Of a stretch of 64,000 bases of DNA, positions 25,902-36,672 are shown in pieces. A program made the position numbers and the translations under genes. The DNA lies in assembly GCF_006539525.1 (NCBI RefSeq), contig NZ_BJNE01000009.1, positions 1 through 64,000 on the forward strand, written 5' to 3'. How positions within the stretch are numbered: the stretch's first letter is position 1; each line of letters opens with the position of its first letter. This DNA is from Glutamicibacter nicotianae (GTDB taxonomy: Bacteria; Actinomycetota; Actinomycetes; Actinomycetales; Micrococcaceae). The notes under the pieces are model-generated. The model did no database searches. It worked only from the letters and a program-made list of their open reading frames with translations, and was not told the DNA's origin.

Positions 25902-27314
25902 ATGACTAACAGTGACGATTTCCGCATCGAACATGACACCATGGGCGAAGTCCGGGTTCCCGCTCAGGCCCTGTACCGCGCGCAAACCCAGCGCGCCGTC
26001 GAAAATTTCCCGATCTCGGGCAAGACCCTGGAATCCTCGCATATCAAGGCCCTGGCCCAGGTCAAGAAAGCCGCCGCCCAAGCCAATCTGGCGCTGGGGG
26101 TGCTGGATGAAGAACGCGCCACCGCCATCGTGGCCGCGGCCGATCAGGTCGCTACCGGCCAATACGATGAGCACTTCCCGATCGACGTGTTCCAGACCGG
26201 ATCCGGAACCAGCTCGAACATGAACACCAATGAGGTGCTCGCCGAACTGGCAACCCGTGCCCTGGAAGCCAAGGGCAGCGGCACCGAGGTCCACCCGAAC
26301 GACCACGTGAACGCGTCGCAGTCCTCCAACGACGTCTTCCCCACCTCCGTGCACGTTGCCGTCACCGGAGCGCTGATCAACGACCTGGTCCCGGCGTTGG
26401 GCACCCTGGCTTCCGCACTCGAAGCGAAGTCTGCCGAGTTCAAGGATGTAGTCAAATCGGGCCGCACCCACCTGATGGATGCCACCCCGGTCACCCTTGG
26501 CCAGGAATTCGGCGGCTATGCAGCACAGGTCCGCTACGGCATTGAACGCATCGAAGCCGCGCTGCCGCGAGTTGCCGAAGTTCCCTTGGGCGGCACCGCA
26601 GTAGGCACCGGCATCAACACCCCGGATGGCTTCCCCCAGCGGGTCATCGAATTCCTCCGCGAAGACACCGGGCTGCCCATCACCGAGGCGCGCAACCACT
26701 TCGAAGCCCAAGCCAACCGCGATGGCCTGGTCGAGGCATCGGCTGCTTTGCGCACCATCGCGATCTCGTTGATCAAGATCGCCAACGACCTGCGCTGGAT
26801 GGGCTCCGGCCCGAATACCGGATTGGGCGAAATCGCGATCCCAGACCTGCAGCCCGGTTCCTCCATCATGCCCGGCAAGGTCAACCCGGTCATCTCGGAG
26901 GCAACCATCCAGGTGGCAGCCCAGGTCATCGGCAACGACACGGCCATCGCCTGGGCCGGGACCAACGGAGCCTTCGAGCTGAACGTGGGCATCCCGGTCA
27001 TGGCCTCGAACCTGCTCGAATCCATTCGCCTGCTCTCCAACACCTCGACGGTGATGGCTGAGAAGATGATCGACGGCATCAAGGCCAATGTGGAACGCGC
27101 GCGCTTCCTGGCCGAGGCTTCCCCATCGATTGTCACCCCGCTGAACAAGCTCATCGGCTACGAGAATGCCGCCAAGATCGCCAAGAAGGCTGTGGCCGAG
27201 GGTCTGACCGTCCGCGAGGCAACCATCGCTCTGGGCTTCGTCGAGCGCGGCGAAGTCACCGAGGAGCAGCTCGATGAGCTGCTGGATGTTTCCACCATGG
27301 TGGGCAAGCACTAG
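25902..27314 (+). CDS. fumC: Class II fumarate hydratase
   Basis: The 470-residue oxygen-stable fumarase converts fumarate to L-malate in the citric acid cycle. It has the superfamily signature [11 protein letters not shown], the [18 protein letters not shown] active-site segment, [22 protein letters not shown] and [12 protein letters not shown]. The start [20 protein letters not shown] matches the usual FumC N-terminus; a longer in-frame extension is unlikely. Fumarase, glpX and DUF4245 are neighbours in mycobacteria too, as I recall. Confidence 0.97.
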   Translation: MTNSDDFRIEHDTMGEVRVPAQALYRAQTQRAVENFPISGKTLESSHIKALAQVKKAAAQANLALGVLDEERATAIVAAADQVATGQYDEHFPIDVFQTGSGTSSNMNTNEVLAELATRALEAKGSGTEVHPNDHVNASQSSNDVFPTSVHVAVTGALINDLVPALGTLASALEAKSAEFKDVVKSGRTHLMDATPVTLGQEFGGYAAQVRYGIERIEAALPRVAEVPLGGTAVGTGINTPDGFPQRVIEFLREDTGLPITEARNHFEAQANRDGLVEASAALRTIAISLIKIANDLRWMGSGPNTGLGEIAIPDLQPGSSIMPGKVNPVISEATIQVAAQVIGNDTAIAWAGTNGAFELNVGIPVMASNLLESIRLLSNTSTVMAEKMIDGIKANVERARFLAEASPSIVTPLNKLIGYENAAKIAKKAVAEGLTVREATIALGFVERGEVTEEQLDELLDVSTMVGKH

Positions 27315-27334
27315 CACCGAGCTATTCCAAGCTC

Positions 27335-27374
27335 AGCTACCGCGGACAGTTGCCGGCAACTGGCCGCGGTAGCT
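27335..27374. terminator. Nested-palindrome terminator after fumC
   Basis: Outer arms 27335-27345 and 27364-27374 (11 bp) enclose a perfect 16-bp palindrome at 27347-27362, so the RNA can form one long stem. It lies between convergent fumC and the GNAT gene; the T run is weak. Confidence 0.7.
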
Positions 27375-27429
27375 TGCTTAATCAGTTGGGGCACAGCTAA
27401 ATGAGCCGACGTGGGGTGCCTCCAGCGAA

Positions 27430-27999
27430 CTAGCCCAGTTCAATCCAATAGCGTCGCAGGTCCTCCCGGGAGCCGAAGCGAGGACCGATTTCGGAAACCG
27501 GAGCGATGCTTTCGAGGACTCCTCCGCAAGCTTCAATAGTTCTCGCCGAAGCAATATTGGAGTCGTTGCACGTGAGCATGACTCGTGGCAGGCCCAGGTT
27601 GCGCGCCTGTTCCAAGGATCCGGCGAGCGCGATTCTGGCCAGGCGGTTTCCGCGGGCGCTCGGGCGTATTCCATAGCCGATGTGCCCGCCAACTTCGCGG
27701 AGGAAATCATTGCCCAGCTCATGACGCAAGCTGGCTGCACCCAAGTATTCATCGCCATGCACTAGCCACAGTGTGCTTTGCGCGACGAAACCTTCTGGTG
27801 GCGTGAAGTCCGGCGTTTCCAGATCCTTGAGCAGCTGGACCCATTGAGCGAAGTCGTCCGCGTTGTGCAGATCCCAGCCGTATTTGGCAGCGAAGAAGAC
27901 CGAGGCGCCGTCTTGATCCGTTCCCGCCCATTCAGCAGTGCTCCGTATGAAAGAAGCGTGGAGTGAGGCAGTTGGTTCAATCAGTTCAATCCCGGTCAT
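27430..27999 (-). CDS. GNAT family N-acetyltransferase
   Basis: The 189-residue protein has a GNAT fold: GHIGYGIRPSARGNRLARIALAGSLEQARNLGL contains the acetyl-CoA pyrophosphate loop (R-x-x-x-R-G-N), and CNDSNIASARTIEACGGVLES is the conserved end of the domain. It is close to the YoaA/'predicted acetyltransferase' subgroup. The substrate is not known. A TAGGCT six bases before the ATG suggests a leaderless transcript, independent of the NUDIX gene upstream. Confidence 0.85.
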   Translation of the reverse strand: MTGIELIEPTASLHASFIRSTAEWAGTDQDGASVFFAAKYGWDLHNADDFAQWVQLLKDLETPDFTPPEGFVAQSTLWLVHGDEYLGAASLRHELGNDFLREVGGHIGYGIRPSARGNRLARIALAGSLEQARNLGLPRVMLTCNDSNIASARTIEACGGVLESIAPVSEIGPRFGSREDLRRYWIELG

Positions 28000-28005
28000 G
28001 GAGCA

Positions 28006-28011
28006 AGCCTA
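28006..28011 (-). promoter_or_regulatory. -10 element of the GNAT gene (leaderless)
   Basis: TAGGCT on the minus strand, six bases upstream of the ATG at 27999. Confidence 0.45.
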
Positions 28012-28045
28012 TGCTCATGCCATCGGCAAGTGATTGCAGGACTCA

Positions 28046-28513
28046 TCAGCTGGCGAAGTATCCGCCGGGCCGCGGGGACAGGGCCCACTGCACAGCCCGT
28101 TCGTGCAGCGGCGGGAGCTCTGGCCGATCAGCTAGCTCGAAATATCCCACTTCCAGGTTCTCGTCGTCATTGACCTTCGCATCGCCAGACACATGGCGGG
28201 CCTTGAAGACCACGTCGAGGTATCGGGCGTGATCCCCATTGGGATAGACCGTTGGCGCGGTCACCCCGACACCCAATAGGTCCGTGATTTCGCATTCAAC
28301 GCCGGTCTCTTCCAGGACTTCGCGATGCGCAGTGTGCGATGGTTCTTCGCCAGGGTCGATAATCCCTGCCGGCAGGGTCCATTGCCCATTGTCGGCACGG
28401 CGCACCAGCAGCACTCGGCTGTCCTGGAAGACAACGACTTTCACCCCGGAGAGCCACAGCGGTTCATGTCCGATACGTTGCCGAAGATGGGTGATGAATT
28501 CAGGAGTTGCCAT
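28046..28513 (-). CDS. NUDIX hydrolase
   Basis: The 155-residue protein has a complete Nudix box beginning at GIIDPGEE and ending REVLEETGV (G-x5-E-x7-REUxEExGU), so it should cleave nucleoside diphosphate-linked substrates with Mg2+. The N-terminal segment RIGHEPLWLSGVKVVVFQDSRVLLVRR is usual for actinobacterial 'NUDIX domain' proteins near fumC and phoH. The start MATPEFITHLRQ is four bases after the prepilin peptidase stop, implying co-transcription and coupling. The substrate is unknown. Confidence 0.9.
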   Translation of the reverse strand: MATPEFITHLRQRIGHEPLWLSGVKVVVFQDSRVLLVRRADNGQWTLPAGIIDPGEEPSHTAHREVLEETGVECEITDLLGVGVTAPTVYPNGDHARYLDVVFKARHVSGDAKVNDDENLEVGYFELADRPELPPLHERAVQWALSPRPGGYFAS

Positions 28514-28517
28514 GATT

Positions 28518-29021
28518 TCATCGTGCCACAAGCAGTACGGCCAATGCTCCAACCAGCATGAAAGGGCCGAAAGGGACCGCCGATTTCAGTGTCAATTTCC
28601 GCACTGCCATTCCCCCGATCACCCAGCAGGTCGCCAGCACGAAGGTGAGCACGGTTGCGAAGAACAAGCTGGGCACAGAATAGTAGCCCAGGTTCATTCC
28701 CAGCACTCCGGCCAGCTTCACATCTCCCATGCCCATGGCGCCCGCGGAGATCAGCGTAATGATCAGATATCCTCCGCCCAGCAGCAGCAACCCCAGCAGG
28801 CCCATGAGCACGCCATGAGCATCAAAACGGAGGGTGCCCAGCAACACGATCACCACGGCGCTGGCGGCCAGCCAGTACGCGATAAGCCGATTGGGCAGGC
28901 GATGGGTTGCGATGTCTTCCTTCGCCAGGAGGAACCCGAAGCCGGCAAAGCAGGCCAGCTGGATAACGACTGCTGCCGCGACCGCCGGGCCTTCCTGGGC
29001 CACGTTCCAAATTTCTGACAT
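28518..29021 (-). CDS. Short A24-type prepilin peptidase
   Basis: The 167-residue polytopic protein consists of the peptidase domain only; the N-terminal methyltransferase part of long PilD enzymes is absent. The two catalytic aspartates are in KEDIATHRLPNRL and the GMGDVKLAG motif. Such short forms (TadV/CpaA-like) process Flp-type prepilins. No pilin or secretion ATPase gene is in the window. The start at 29021 is supported by a TATGCT six bases upstream. Cotranscribed with the NUDIX gene. Confidence 0.85.
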   Translation of the reverse strand: MSEIWNVAQEGPAVAAAVVIQLACFAGFGFLLAKEDIATHRLPNRLIAYWLAASAVVIVLLGTLRFDAHGVLMGLLGLLLLGGGYLIITLISAGAMGMGDVKLAGVLGMNLGYYSVPSLFFATVLTFVLATCWVIGGMAVRKLTLKSAVPFGPFMLVGALAVLLVAR

Positions 29022-29027
29022 GTGTAG

Positions 29028-29033
29028 AGCATA
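29028..29033 (-). promoter_or_regulatory. -10 element of the prepilin peptidase gene (leaderless)
   Basis: TATGCT on the minus strand, six bases upstream of the ATG at 29021. Confidence 0.45.
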
Positions 29034-29070
29034 GGCATGTCCACGCCTGTACGGCAGAGGGGTATTCCCC

Positions 29071-29098
29071 TTGTGAATAATTCTGCCGCTTCTACAAT
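29071..29098 (+). promoter_or_regulatory. Promoter of the hypothetical gene at 29105 (leaderless)
   Basis: TTGTGA (29071-29076), a 16-bp spacer and TACAAT (29093-29098), which is six bases before the ATG. Confidence 0.5.
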
Positions 29099-29104
29099 TA
29101 GTGT

Positions 29105-29923
29105 ATGGACGTTCCAGCAGTTCCACTTCTTTTCCCCGGGCAGTCTGCCCCTGAATCCGCTGCCCGGCGCCGTTTCCGCGCCCTGGCCCGTTCAGCCCCT
29201 TGGCTGAGCACCTCGTTGCAGTTCCAGGTCCAGGTCCCGGGCGAGTACGCCAAGCCGGAAGATGGCCTGGAAGGAACGCTGACCGCCATCATCCGCCAGC
29301 GCGAAGCCATTGCCGTGCGTTCGGCAGATGGGCAGCTGGTGTACCAGCAGGAGAAGTTCACCGCGGACCGCAGCCGCGGCTATGTCGCTGCCACGAATTC
29401 CTCTTGGAAGCTGCCTGCCTCGCTGACCTCCCCGGTGTACACCTCGGACCAGTTGATATTGCGCCGTCCAGATATTTCCGGCTTCAACGGGCTGCTGCCA
29501 CTGGAGCATTGGGAATCGATGCTCGATCCCGTGGAGCTTGCCGGAACCGAGCCCGCCTCGCATGATCTGGCATTCGACCACCCCACCTACATCCACGAGC
29601 TGGCCGAGATCACTCACGACGGCCGGCCAGCGCTGGCCGCCGTCCTCACCGCGGGGCATACCTACCAGCCCACGCTGGCCAGCGCTCCCCTGGTTCCCGA
29701 AGGCGCTCGGACCCTCCTGGTCCTGGATCTGGCAACCGGCGTCTGCCTGAGCCGCCGGGTGCTGGCCGCCTCAACCGGGGTGCCGCCGGCCCCGGAACTC
29801 TCGCTCCAGGTTCTCGCGCACAACGAGTACTACATCGATTCGCTGTTCACGGCCCCAGCTCCCACGCTGACCGATGTCCGGGCACCGATTCCGTGGGAGC
29901 TGCGCAGCGAACGCCGGTCCTAG
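29105..29923 (+). CDS. Hypothetical protein, no recognised domain
   Basis: The 272-residue protein has no signal peptide or membrane segment and no motif I recognise. It is soluble, with balanced composition and codon use like its neighbours. Segments such as [31 protein letters not shown] and HYIHEL-like [25 protein letters not shown] look like a beta-rich fold. Its TAG shares a CTAG with the phoH stop on the other strand. A clear promoter and normal coding statistics support a real gene. Confidence 0.75.
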   Translation: MDVPAVPLLFPGQSAPESAARRRFRALARSAPWLSTSLQFQVQVPGEYAKPEDGLEGTLTAIIRQREAIAVRSADGQLVYQQEKFTADRSRGYVAATNSSWKLPASLTSPVYTSDQLILRRPDISGFNGLLPLEHWESMLDPVELAGTEPASHDLAFDHPTYIHELAEITHDGRPALAAVLTAGHTYQPTLASAPLVPEGARTLLVLDLATGVCLSRRVLAASTGVPPAPELSLQVLAHNEYYIDSLFTAPAPTLTDVRAPIPWELRSERRS

Positions 29924-31236
29924 GCCAGTGTCGGAGTATCCAGCAGGTTGGTGACCAGCGCGGCGATGGCAGAGCGTTCGGATCGGGTCAGGGTCACATG
30001 CCCGAAGAGCGCGTGCCCCTTGAGCTGTTCCACCACCGCGGCGACGCCGTCGTAGCGGCCCACATGCAGGTTGTCGCGCTGCGCCACGTCATGGGTGAGC
30101 ACCACCTTGGAATTCTGCCCGATGCGCGAGAGCACCGTGAGCAGCACATTGCGTTCCAGGGACTGGGCTTCGTCGACGATGACGTAGGAATCATGCAGCG
30201 AACGCCCGCGGATGTGGGTCAGCGGCAGCACTTCCAGCATCCCGCGTTCCACCACTTCATCGATGGCGTTCTTCGACACGATCGACCCGAGGGTATCGAA
30301 GACCGCCTGGGCCCACGGTCCCATTTTCTCCCCTTCGGATCCGGGCAGGTAGCCCAATTCCTGGCCGCCGACAGCGTACAGGGGACGGAACACGGTGATC
30401 TTCCGGTGCTCCCTGCGTTCGAGCACCGCTTCCATGCCGGCGCACAGCGCCAACGCGGACTTGCCGGTGCCGGCGTTGCCGCCCAGCGACACGATGCCCA
30501 CGGAAGGGTCCATCAGCAGGTCCAGGGCGATGCGCTGCTCCGCGCTGCGGCCGTGCAGTCCGAAGGCCTGCTGGTCTCCGCGCACCAGCTTCACGGTATT
30601 CGCATCCACCTTGCGGCCCAGGGCGCTTCCGCGCGGTGAGGTGATCACGAAGCCGGTGTTGATCGGTTCATCGGCTGCCGCAGGGTGGTTCAGCAGCTGC
30701 TCATGCTCGTAGAGCTTGGCCATGGTCTCTTCGTCCAGTTCCAGCTGCTGGATGCCGCTCCACCCGGTTGAGGCGATCAGCTCATTGCGGTACACCTCGG
30801 CAAGGATCCCCATGGCCGAGGCCTTGATGCGCATCGGCAGATCCTTGGTCACCAGGGCAACGTCGAGGCCTTCATCCAGCAGGTGCTTGGCGACAGCCAG
30901 GATGCGTGAATCGTTATCGCCTGAGCGCATGCCCACCGGGAGGACCTCTGGGGCAATATTATTCAATTCGATGCGCAGCGTTCCACCGGTCTTGGACACC
31001 GGTACCGCCTGGGCCAGCCCGCCATGGCTGGCGATCAAGTCATCAAGCAGCCGCAAGGCCTGGCGTGCGAAGAAACCCAGATCCGGGTCCTTGCGCTTGT
31101 GTTCCAGCTCGGTGACTACGGTCAGCGGAATCACGACATGGTGCTCATCGAAGTGGAACATGGCTTTCGGATCGGAAAGCAAGACCGACGTATCAATGAC
31201 GTAGGTTCGTACACCCTGTTCGGCAGTTCGTGTCAT
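29920..31236 (-). CDS. PhoH family protein with N-terminal PIN domain (PhoH2 type)
   Basis: The 438-residue protein fuses a PIN ribonuclease domain (about residues 8-150, [53 protein letters not shown]) to a PhoH ATPase (about 205-430, Walker [14 protein letters not shown], Walker [13 protein letters not shown], and TRSERS near the end). PhoH2 proteins of mycobacteria are sequence-specific RNA helicase/RNases, some paired with an antitoxin gene; no such small gene is visible here. The ATG at 31236 is preferred over an upstream frame start. A 9-bp hairpin lies 26-46 nt upstream. Confidence 0.93.
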   Translation of the reverse strand: MTRTAEQGVRTYVIDTSVLLSDPKAMFHFDEHHVVIPLTVVTELEHKRKDPDLGFFARQALRLLDDLIASHGGLAQAVPVSKTGGTLRIELNNIAPEVLPVGMRSGDNDSRILAVAKHLLDEGLDVALVTKDLPMRIKASAMGILAEVYRNELIASTGWSGIQQLELDEETMAKLYEHEQLLNHPAAADEPINTGFVITSPRGSALGRKVDANTVKLVRGDQQAFGLHGRSAEQRIALDLLMDPSVGIVSLGGNAGTGKSALALCAGMEAVLERREHRKITVFRPLYAVGGQELGYLPGSEGEKMGPWAQAVFDTLGSIVSKNAIDEVVERGMLEVLPLTHIRGRSLHDSYVIVDEAQSLERNVLLTVLSRIGQNSKVVLTHDVAQRDNLHVGRYDGVAAVVEQLKGHALFGHVTLTRSERSAIAALVTNLLDTPTLA

Positions 31237-31261
31237 GGCAGCGCACCCATTCTCGAATCCG

Positions 31262-31282
31262 GCGTGGGGACTCTCCCCACGC
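31262..31282 (-). promoter_or_regulatory. Hairpin in the leader of the phoH gene
   Basis: GCGTGGGGA (31262-31270) and TCCCCACGC (31274-31282) form a perfect 9-bp stem with a 3-nt loop in the presumed 5' untranslated region. It could regulate translation or mRNA stability, or be a target for the encoded PIN-PhoH RNase. Confidence 0.45.
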
Positions 31283-31476
31283 GTCAGTGGGGAATCCCGG
31301 CACCGGATGCCCAAGGCGATTCCGGATAGCAATCCGGCTGGCGCTGCATTTGGTCATCTAGTGTGGAACCCTTCGCTCAGCTGGGACTTGATGCCCCGGC
31401 CTTATGATCACCTTAGACCCCGAAACGCCACCAAGAGACGACGCACACACTACGTTCAGGTAACGATTAGTTGAAC

Positions 31477-31504
31477 AGCCGAGCCTGGCGCAACGCGCTC
31501 GGCT
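31477..31504 (-). terminator. Possible terminator after uppS
   Basis: AGCCGAGC (31477-31484) pairs with GCTCGGCT (31497-31504); the T run is weak and the stem touches the uppS stop codon. Confidence 0.4.
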
Positions 31505-32265
31505 CAGGTTCCGAAGCGGCGCTGGCGGTCAGCGAAGTCGCGCAGAGCGCGCAGGAAGTCAACGCGGCGGAAATCCGGCCACAGCGCCTCGCAGAAGTAG
31601 AACTCCGAGTAGGCGCTTTGCCAGGTCAGGAAGCCGGACAGGCGCTGCTCGCCGCTGGTGCGGATCACCAGGTCCGGATCCGGCTGGCCCTTGGTGTAGA
31701 GTGCCGATTCGATGTCTTCGGTAGACAGGCCCTCGGCTAGCTCCTCGATCGTGCGCCCATCCTCGGCGGCCTTGCACAGCAACGCCTTGAACGCATCGAG
31801 GATCTCGCGGCGCCCGCCGTAGCCGATGGCCACGTTCACATGGACGCCGGTGCGGTTGGCAGTCACGGTTTCCAGGGCGGCGAGCTTCTGCGCCAAGTCC
31901 TCAGGCAGCAGGTCCTTCGCTCCCACCTGCTGGACCTTGACCCGGTTGGTCTCGCCCAGCCGGTCCAGGGTCGAGCCGATGACCTCCAGCAGGTCGCGCA
32001 GCTCGCCGGCTTCCCGGTTGAGGTTGTCGGTGGAGAGCATGTACAAGGTGACCATCTGGATATCCAGGTCCTCGCACCAGTCGAGGAATTCCAGGATCTT
32101 GTCGGCACCGGCCTGGTGGCCCGCAACGGTCGGGGTGCCGGCCAGCTTGGCCCACCGGCGGTTGCCGTCGACCATCACGCCAATATGGTGCGGAAGCTTG
32201 TCGGCTGGAAGGGACTTCGCCAAGCGCCGTTCGTAGTAACGGTACGCAAGGTTCGGTAGCTGCAC
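31504..32265 (-). CDS. uppS: Isoprenyl transferase (cis-prenyltransferase)
   Basis: The 253-residue enzyme condenses isopentenyl diphosphate units onto an allylic primer in cis geometry to make (poly)prenyl diphosphates for envelope glycan carriers. The catalytic Asp33 is in the signature HIGVMVDGNRRWA, followed by GHQAGADKILEFLDW, TLYMLSTDNLNR and GRREILDA. The C-terminal RTSGEQRLSGFLTWQSAYSEFYF and WPDFRRVDFLRALRDFADRQRRFG is the diphosphate-binding end. The GTG start has a strong AAGGAAGGGA site. The hemolysin III gene often adjacent to uppS in relatives is absent. Confidence 0.95.
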   Translation of the reverse strand: MQLPNLAYRYYERRLAKSLPADKLPHHIGVMVDGNRRWAKLAGTPTVAGHQAGADKILEFLDWCEDLDIQMVTLYMLSTDNLNREAGELRDLLEVIGSTLDRLGETNRVKVQQVGAKDLLPEDLAQKLAALETVTANRTGVHVNVAIGYGGRREILDAFKALLCKAAEDGRTIEELAEGLSTEDIESALYTKGQPDPDLVIRTSGEQRLSGFLTWQSAYSEFYFCEALWPDFRRVDFLRALRDFADRQRRFGT

Positions 32266-32383
32266 CTTGTCCCTTCCTTTCGGTAAATTCCAAAACTCTA
32301 GGTTCTAAATCTACCGCTATTTATCACCAAGCGCGGGCATCTGCCCGCCGCACCGCGTCCACGGCGGACGCTTCGCCCTGGGC

Positions 32384-34498
<2,115 letters not shown>

Positions 34499-34504
34499 GC
34501 AATC

Positions 34505-34510
34505 ATGCTA
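34505..34510 (-). promoter_or_regulatory. -10 element of the DUF255 gene (leaderless)
   Basis: TAGCAT on the minus strand, six bases upstream of the GTG at 34498. Confidence 0.5.
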
Positions 34511-34530
34511 TCGCGCAGCTCACAAAGCTC

Positions 34531-34830
34531 CTACTGCTGCTCGTCGGTCTTCGGGTCGTGCGGCTCATCGGGTTCCTGGAGCTTGCGCTCTTCGCCCTTG
34601 GACACCATCTCCTGCTGCTTTGCCTCTGCTTCCGAGGTGTAGCGCACGCGGCGGACACGGCGGATCATGTCGCGGATCAGGAAGATCACGGCAACGACCA
34701 TGGCTGCGGTGAAAATGAATCCGAGGAATCCTGGACCGTAATCGCTGGCAGTCTCCGTGCCGAAACCCAAGGTCGAGGAAGTCAGAGCCAAGGATTCAAA
34801 GATCGTATTCACGATGTAAAGACAACTCAT
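34531..34830 (-). CDS. Small single-pass membrane protein next to mca
   Basis: With the start at 34830 (MSCLYIVNTIFES) the product has 99 residues: a short outside part, one membrane helix (about residues 35-55, FLGFIFTAAMVVAVIFLIRDMIRRVRRVRY) and a charged cytoplasmic tail rich in Glu, Lys and Gln. The frame is open further upstream to 34941, but that part overlaps mca. A small membrane gene at this position, next to mca and the DUF255 gene, is conserved in actinobacteria (Rv1083-like, from memory). Function is unknown. Confidence 0.75.
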   Translation of the reverse strand: MSCLYIVNTIFESLALTSSTLGFGTETASDYGPGFLGFIFTAAMVVAVIFLIRDMIRRVRRVRYTSEAEAKQQEMVSKGEERKLQEPDEPHDPKTDEQQ

Positions 34831-34856
34831 TTCTAGTACTGGAAAAGCGCTTAGTA

Positions 34857-35774
34857 CTATCTTAGTCCGGCGAACAGGTCGGTCTCGGGCAACTCGGTGG
34901 CTACCTTGGAGGAGATCAGCGTGTAGTCCTCCCACGGCCAATGCTCCGCGTAGACGTGTTCCGGCACGGCGAAGAAGAAACCTTCCGGATCAATCTGGGT
35001 TCTATGCGCCAGCAACGCCTGGTCGCGCTGCGAGAAGAAGTCTGCGCAGTGGATCTGGGTGGTCGTGGTGTGTGGGGAAACCCACTTGAACATCTGGTTG
35101 CCTTCGTCTGCTTCCCACTGCGCAACGCGCTCGGTGTACGGGGATTCGTAGCCGGCTTCCAGCATCGCGTAGTGCAAGGTGCGGAAGCGATCCGAGGCGA
35201 AGGCACGGTCGTAGTACAGCTTGCTGACCGACCATGGGGCGCCCAGCTCCGGGTACATTTCAGGATTGGCCGCATGCTCGAAGGCAAAGGTGGAAACCTT
35301 GTGGCAGTGGATATGGTCCGGGTGGGGGTAGCCGCCATTTTCGTCATAGGTCGTGATGACATGTGGACGGAATTCCCGGATCAGCTTGATGATCCCGGCA
35401 GCGGCGATTTCAACTGGCTGCAAGGCGAAGGCACCAAAAGGCAGCTCGGGCAGCGGATCGCCTTCCGGCAGGCCGGAGTCGACGTAGCCCAGCCAGCGGT
35501 GCTTGACGCCCAGGACCGCAGCGGCCTCGGCCATTTCGGTGCGACGAACGCCCGCGAGGTCGCGGTGCGCATGGGCGAGTTCGCCAGCGGCGGCGTTGAG
35601 GATATCTCCGCGCTCTCCGCCGGTGCAGGAAACGACCATGACCTCGGCGCCGGCATCGACATAGGCGGCCATCGTTGCGGCGCCCTTCGAAGATTCGTCA
35701 TCCGGGTGCGCGTGAATAGCCATGAGCCGCAGACCCTGCGAAGGAGCAATTTTCTTCACGTCGTGAATCTCCAC
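34857..35774 (-). CDS. mca: Mycothiol S-conjugate amidase
   Basis: The 305-residue zinc amidase of the LmbE/PIG-L family cleaves mycothiol S-conjugates to mercapturic acids and glucosaminyl-inositol, detoxifying electrophiles. Zinc ligands are in HAHPDDES (His23, Asp26) and HPDHIHCHKVS, with TCTGGERGDILN-like VVSCTGGERGDILNAA at the substrate site. Mca is separated from the paralogous deacetylase MshB by the length and by the C-terminal KWVSPHTTTTQIHCADFFSQRDQALLAHRTQIDPEG region. The GTG start has AGGAAAGAAGAT upstream. It is divergent from DUF4307. Confidence 0.93.
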   Translation of the reverse strand: MEIHDVKKIAPSQGLRLMAIHAHPDDESSKGAATMAAYVDAGAEVMVVSCTGGERGDILNAAAGELAHAHRDLAGVRRTEMAEAAAVLGVKHRWLGYVDSGLPEGDPLPELPFGAFALQPVEIAAAGIIKLIREFRPHVITTYDENGGYPHPDHIHCHKVSTFAFEHAANPEMYPELGAPWSVSKLYYDRAFASDRFRTLHYAMLEAGYESPYTERVAQWEADEGNQMFKWVSPHTTTTQIHCADFFSQRDQALLAHRTQIDPEGFFFAVPEHVYAEHWPWEDYTLISSKVATELPETDLFAGLR

Positions 35775-35962
35775 TTATCTTCTTTCCTTATGCCACGTTT
35801 TTGGACAGCCCGAAGCCTCAAATCTGCCCGTCATCCATAACAACTCATAGCCGACCACCGGTTATTCCCCCATGCCGAAAGACGGTAAACTTGAGCAGGG
35901 AACCTCTATACGGCATTCCCTATTCAAATTCCGCCAGGCAAGAGAGTGGTGCAAGGCAAGTA

Positions 35963-36382
35963 ATGTCTGATCCAAGCTTAACGGCTCGCTACAACAACCC
36001 CAAGAAACGCAGTCTTCCTAAGAAAACGCGTAATTGGCTGATTGCTGCCGCGCTCTCCGTCGGCGTTGCCGGGGCCGCTTATTTCGGCTTCAGCAATTAC
36101 ACTGCCATCCAGGCGCAGGACATCGAGTTCGAGGTCGTTTCCGCAACCCAGGCCAAGGCCATTGTCGCGGTTGAATACAACGCCAAGCACCGCGTGCAGT
36201 GCGACATTCGAGCGATGAATGAATCCAAGGCGATTGTCGGTTACGAAACCGTCTTGCTTGATCCAGGAGAAGCTACCGGGCACATCACCCAGCGCCTGGA
36301 TGTCGACCTGCACACCGATAACCTTGCGACCACCGTTGGCGTGGAGTCCTGCTACGAGGTTCCGCAAGAATACAAGGGTTAA
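35963..36382 (+). CDS. DUF4307 family membrane protein
   Basis: The start at 35963 (MSDPSLTARYNNPKKRS) is preferred over a longer frame because AAGGCAAG stands before it. The 139-residue product has a basic cytoplasmic N-terminus beginning with the family motif LTARYN, one membrane helix (about residues 26-45) and an extracytoplasmic domain containing VEYNAKHRVQCDIRAMNESKAIVGYETV, a DUF4307 pattern with two Cys residues. Location between mca and greA matches mycobacteria from memory. Function is unknown. Confidence 0.85.
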   Translation: MSDPSLTARYNNPKKRSLPKKTRNWLIAAALSVGVAGAAYFGFSNYTAIQAQDIEFEVVSATQAKAIVAVEYNAKHRVQCDIRAMNESKAIVGYETVLLDPGEATGHITQRLDVDLHTDNLATTVGVESCYEVPQEYKG

Positions 36383-36418
36383 CATTTCAGCTTGTTCATC
36401 CCCTAATAGCTGAATCTA

Positions 36419-36448
36419 TTGGGCTTAAAGCGTTTTGGCGACTACTAT
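36419..36448 (+). promoter_or_regulatory. Promoter candidate for greA
   Basis: TTGGGC (36419-36424), an 18-bp spacer and TACTAT (36443-36448). It would give a leader of roughly 215 nt before the greA GTG. Confidence 0.45.
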
Positions 36449-36586
36449 CGTTGAAAAGATACGTTTCGCCCCGCATCGGCGCATGGTTCTAGCAAAGCAA
36501 AAGGACATGAGCCTAGCGGGGTCTTTGCTTGCATCTCCAATAACGTGCGAGCCCGCAGATCCGTACCGAATCCGACTTCGTCGACG

Positions 36587-36605
36587 CCACCGTTCCGGTG
36601 GCGTT
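36587..36605 (+). promoter_or_regulatory. Hairpin in the greA leader
   Basis: CGCCACCG-TTC-CGGTGGCG is a perfect 8-bp stem followed by TTCGGCTTT, so it may act as an attenuator about 70 nt before the greA start. A second, looser pairing of AGCAAAG with CTTTGCT lies upstream around 36490-36530. Confidence 0.4.
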
Positions 36606-36672
36606 CGGCTTTAGGACCTGTTGCAGGTTCCCAAGGCAGAGCGAAGTCCCTACTGACCAAAGGAAGTACAAC

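Noticed and set aside
25857-27317. 486-residue open frame opposite fumC
   Set aside because: Shadow of fumC; composition is typical of the reverse frame of GC-rich coding DNA.
28518-29021. Evidence for a type IV or Flp pilus locus
   Set aside because: Only the short prepilin peptidase is present; no pilin, ATPase or secretin gene is in the window.
34845-34852. AAGCGCTT as a second LacI-type operator between mca and the small membrane gene
   Set aside because: An 8-bp palindrome is too short to be convincing and lies at the 3' end of mca without a promoter.
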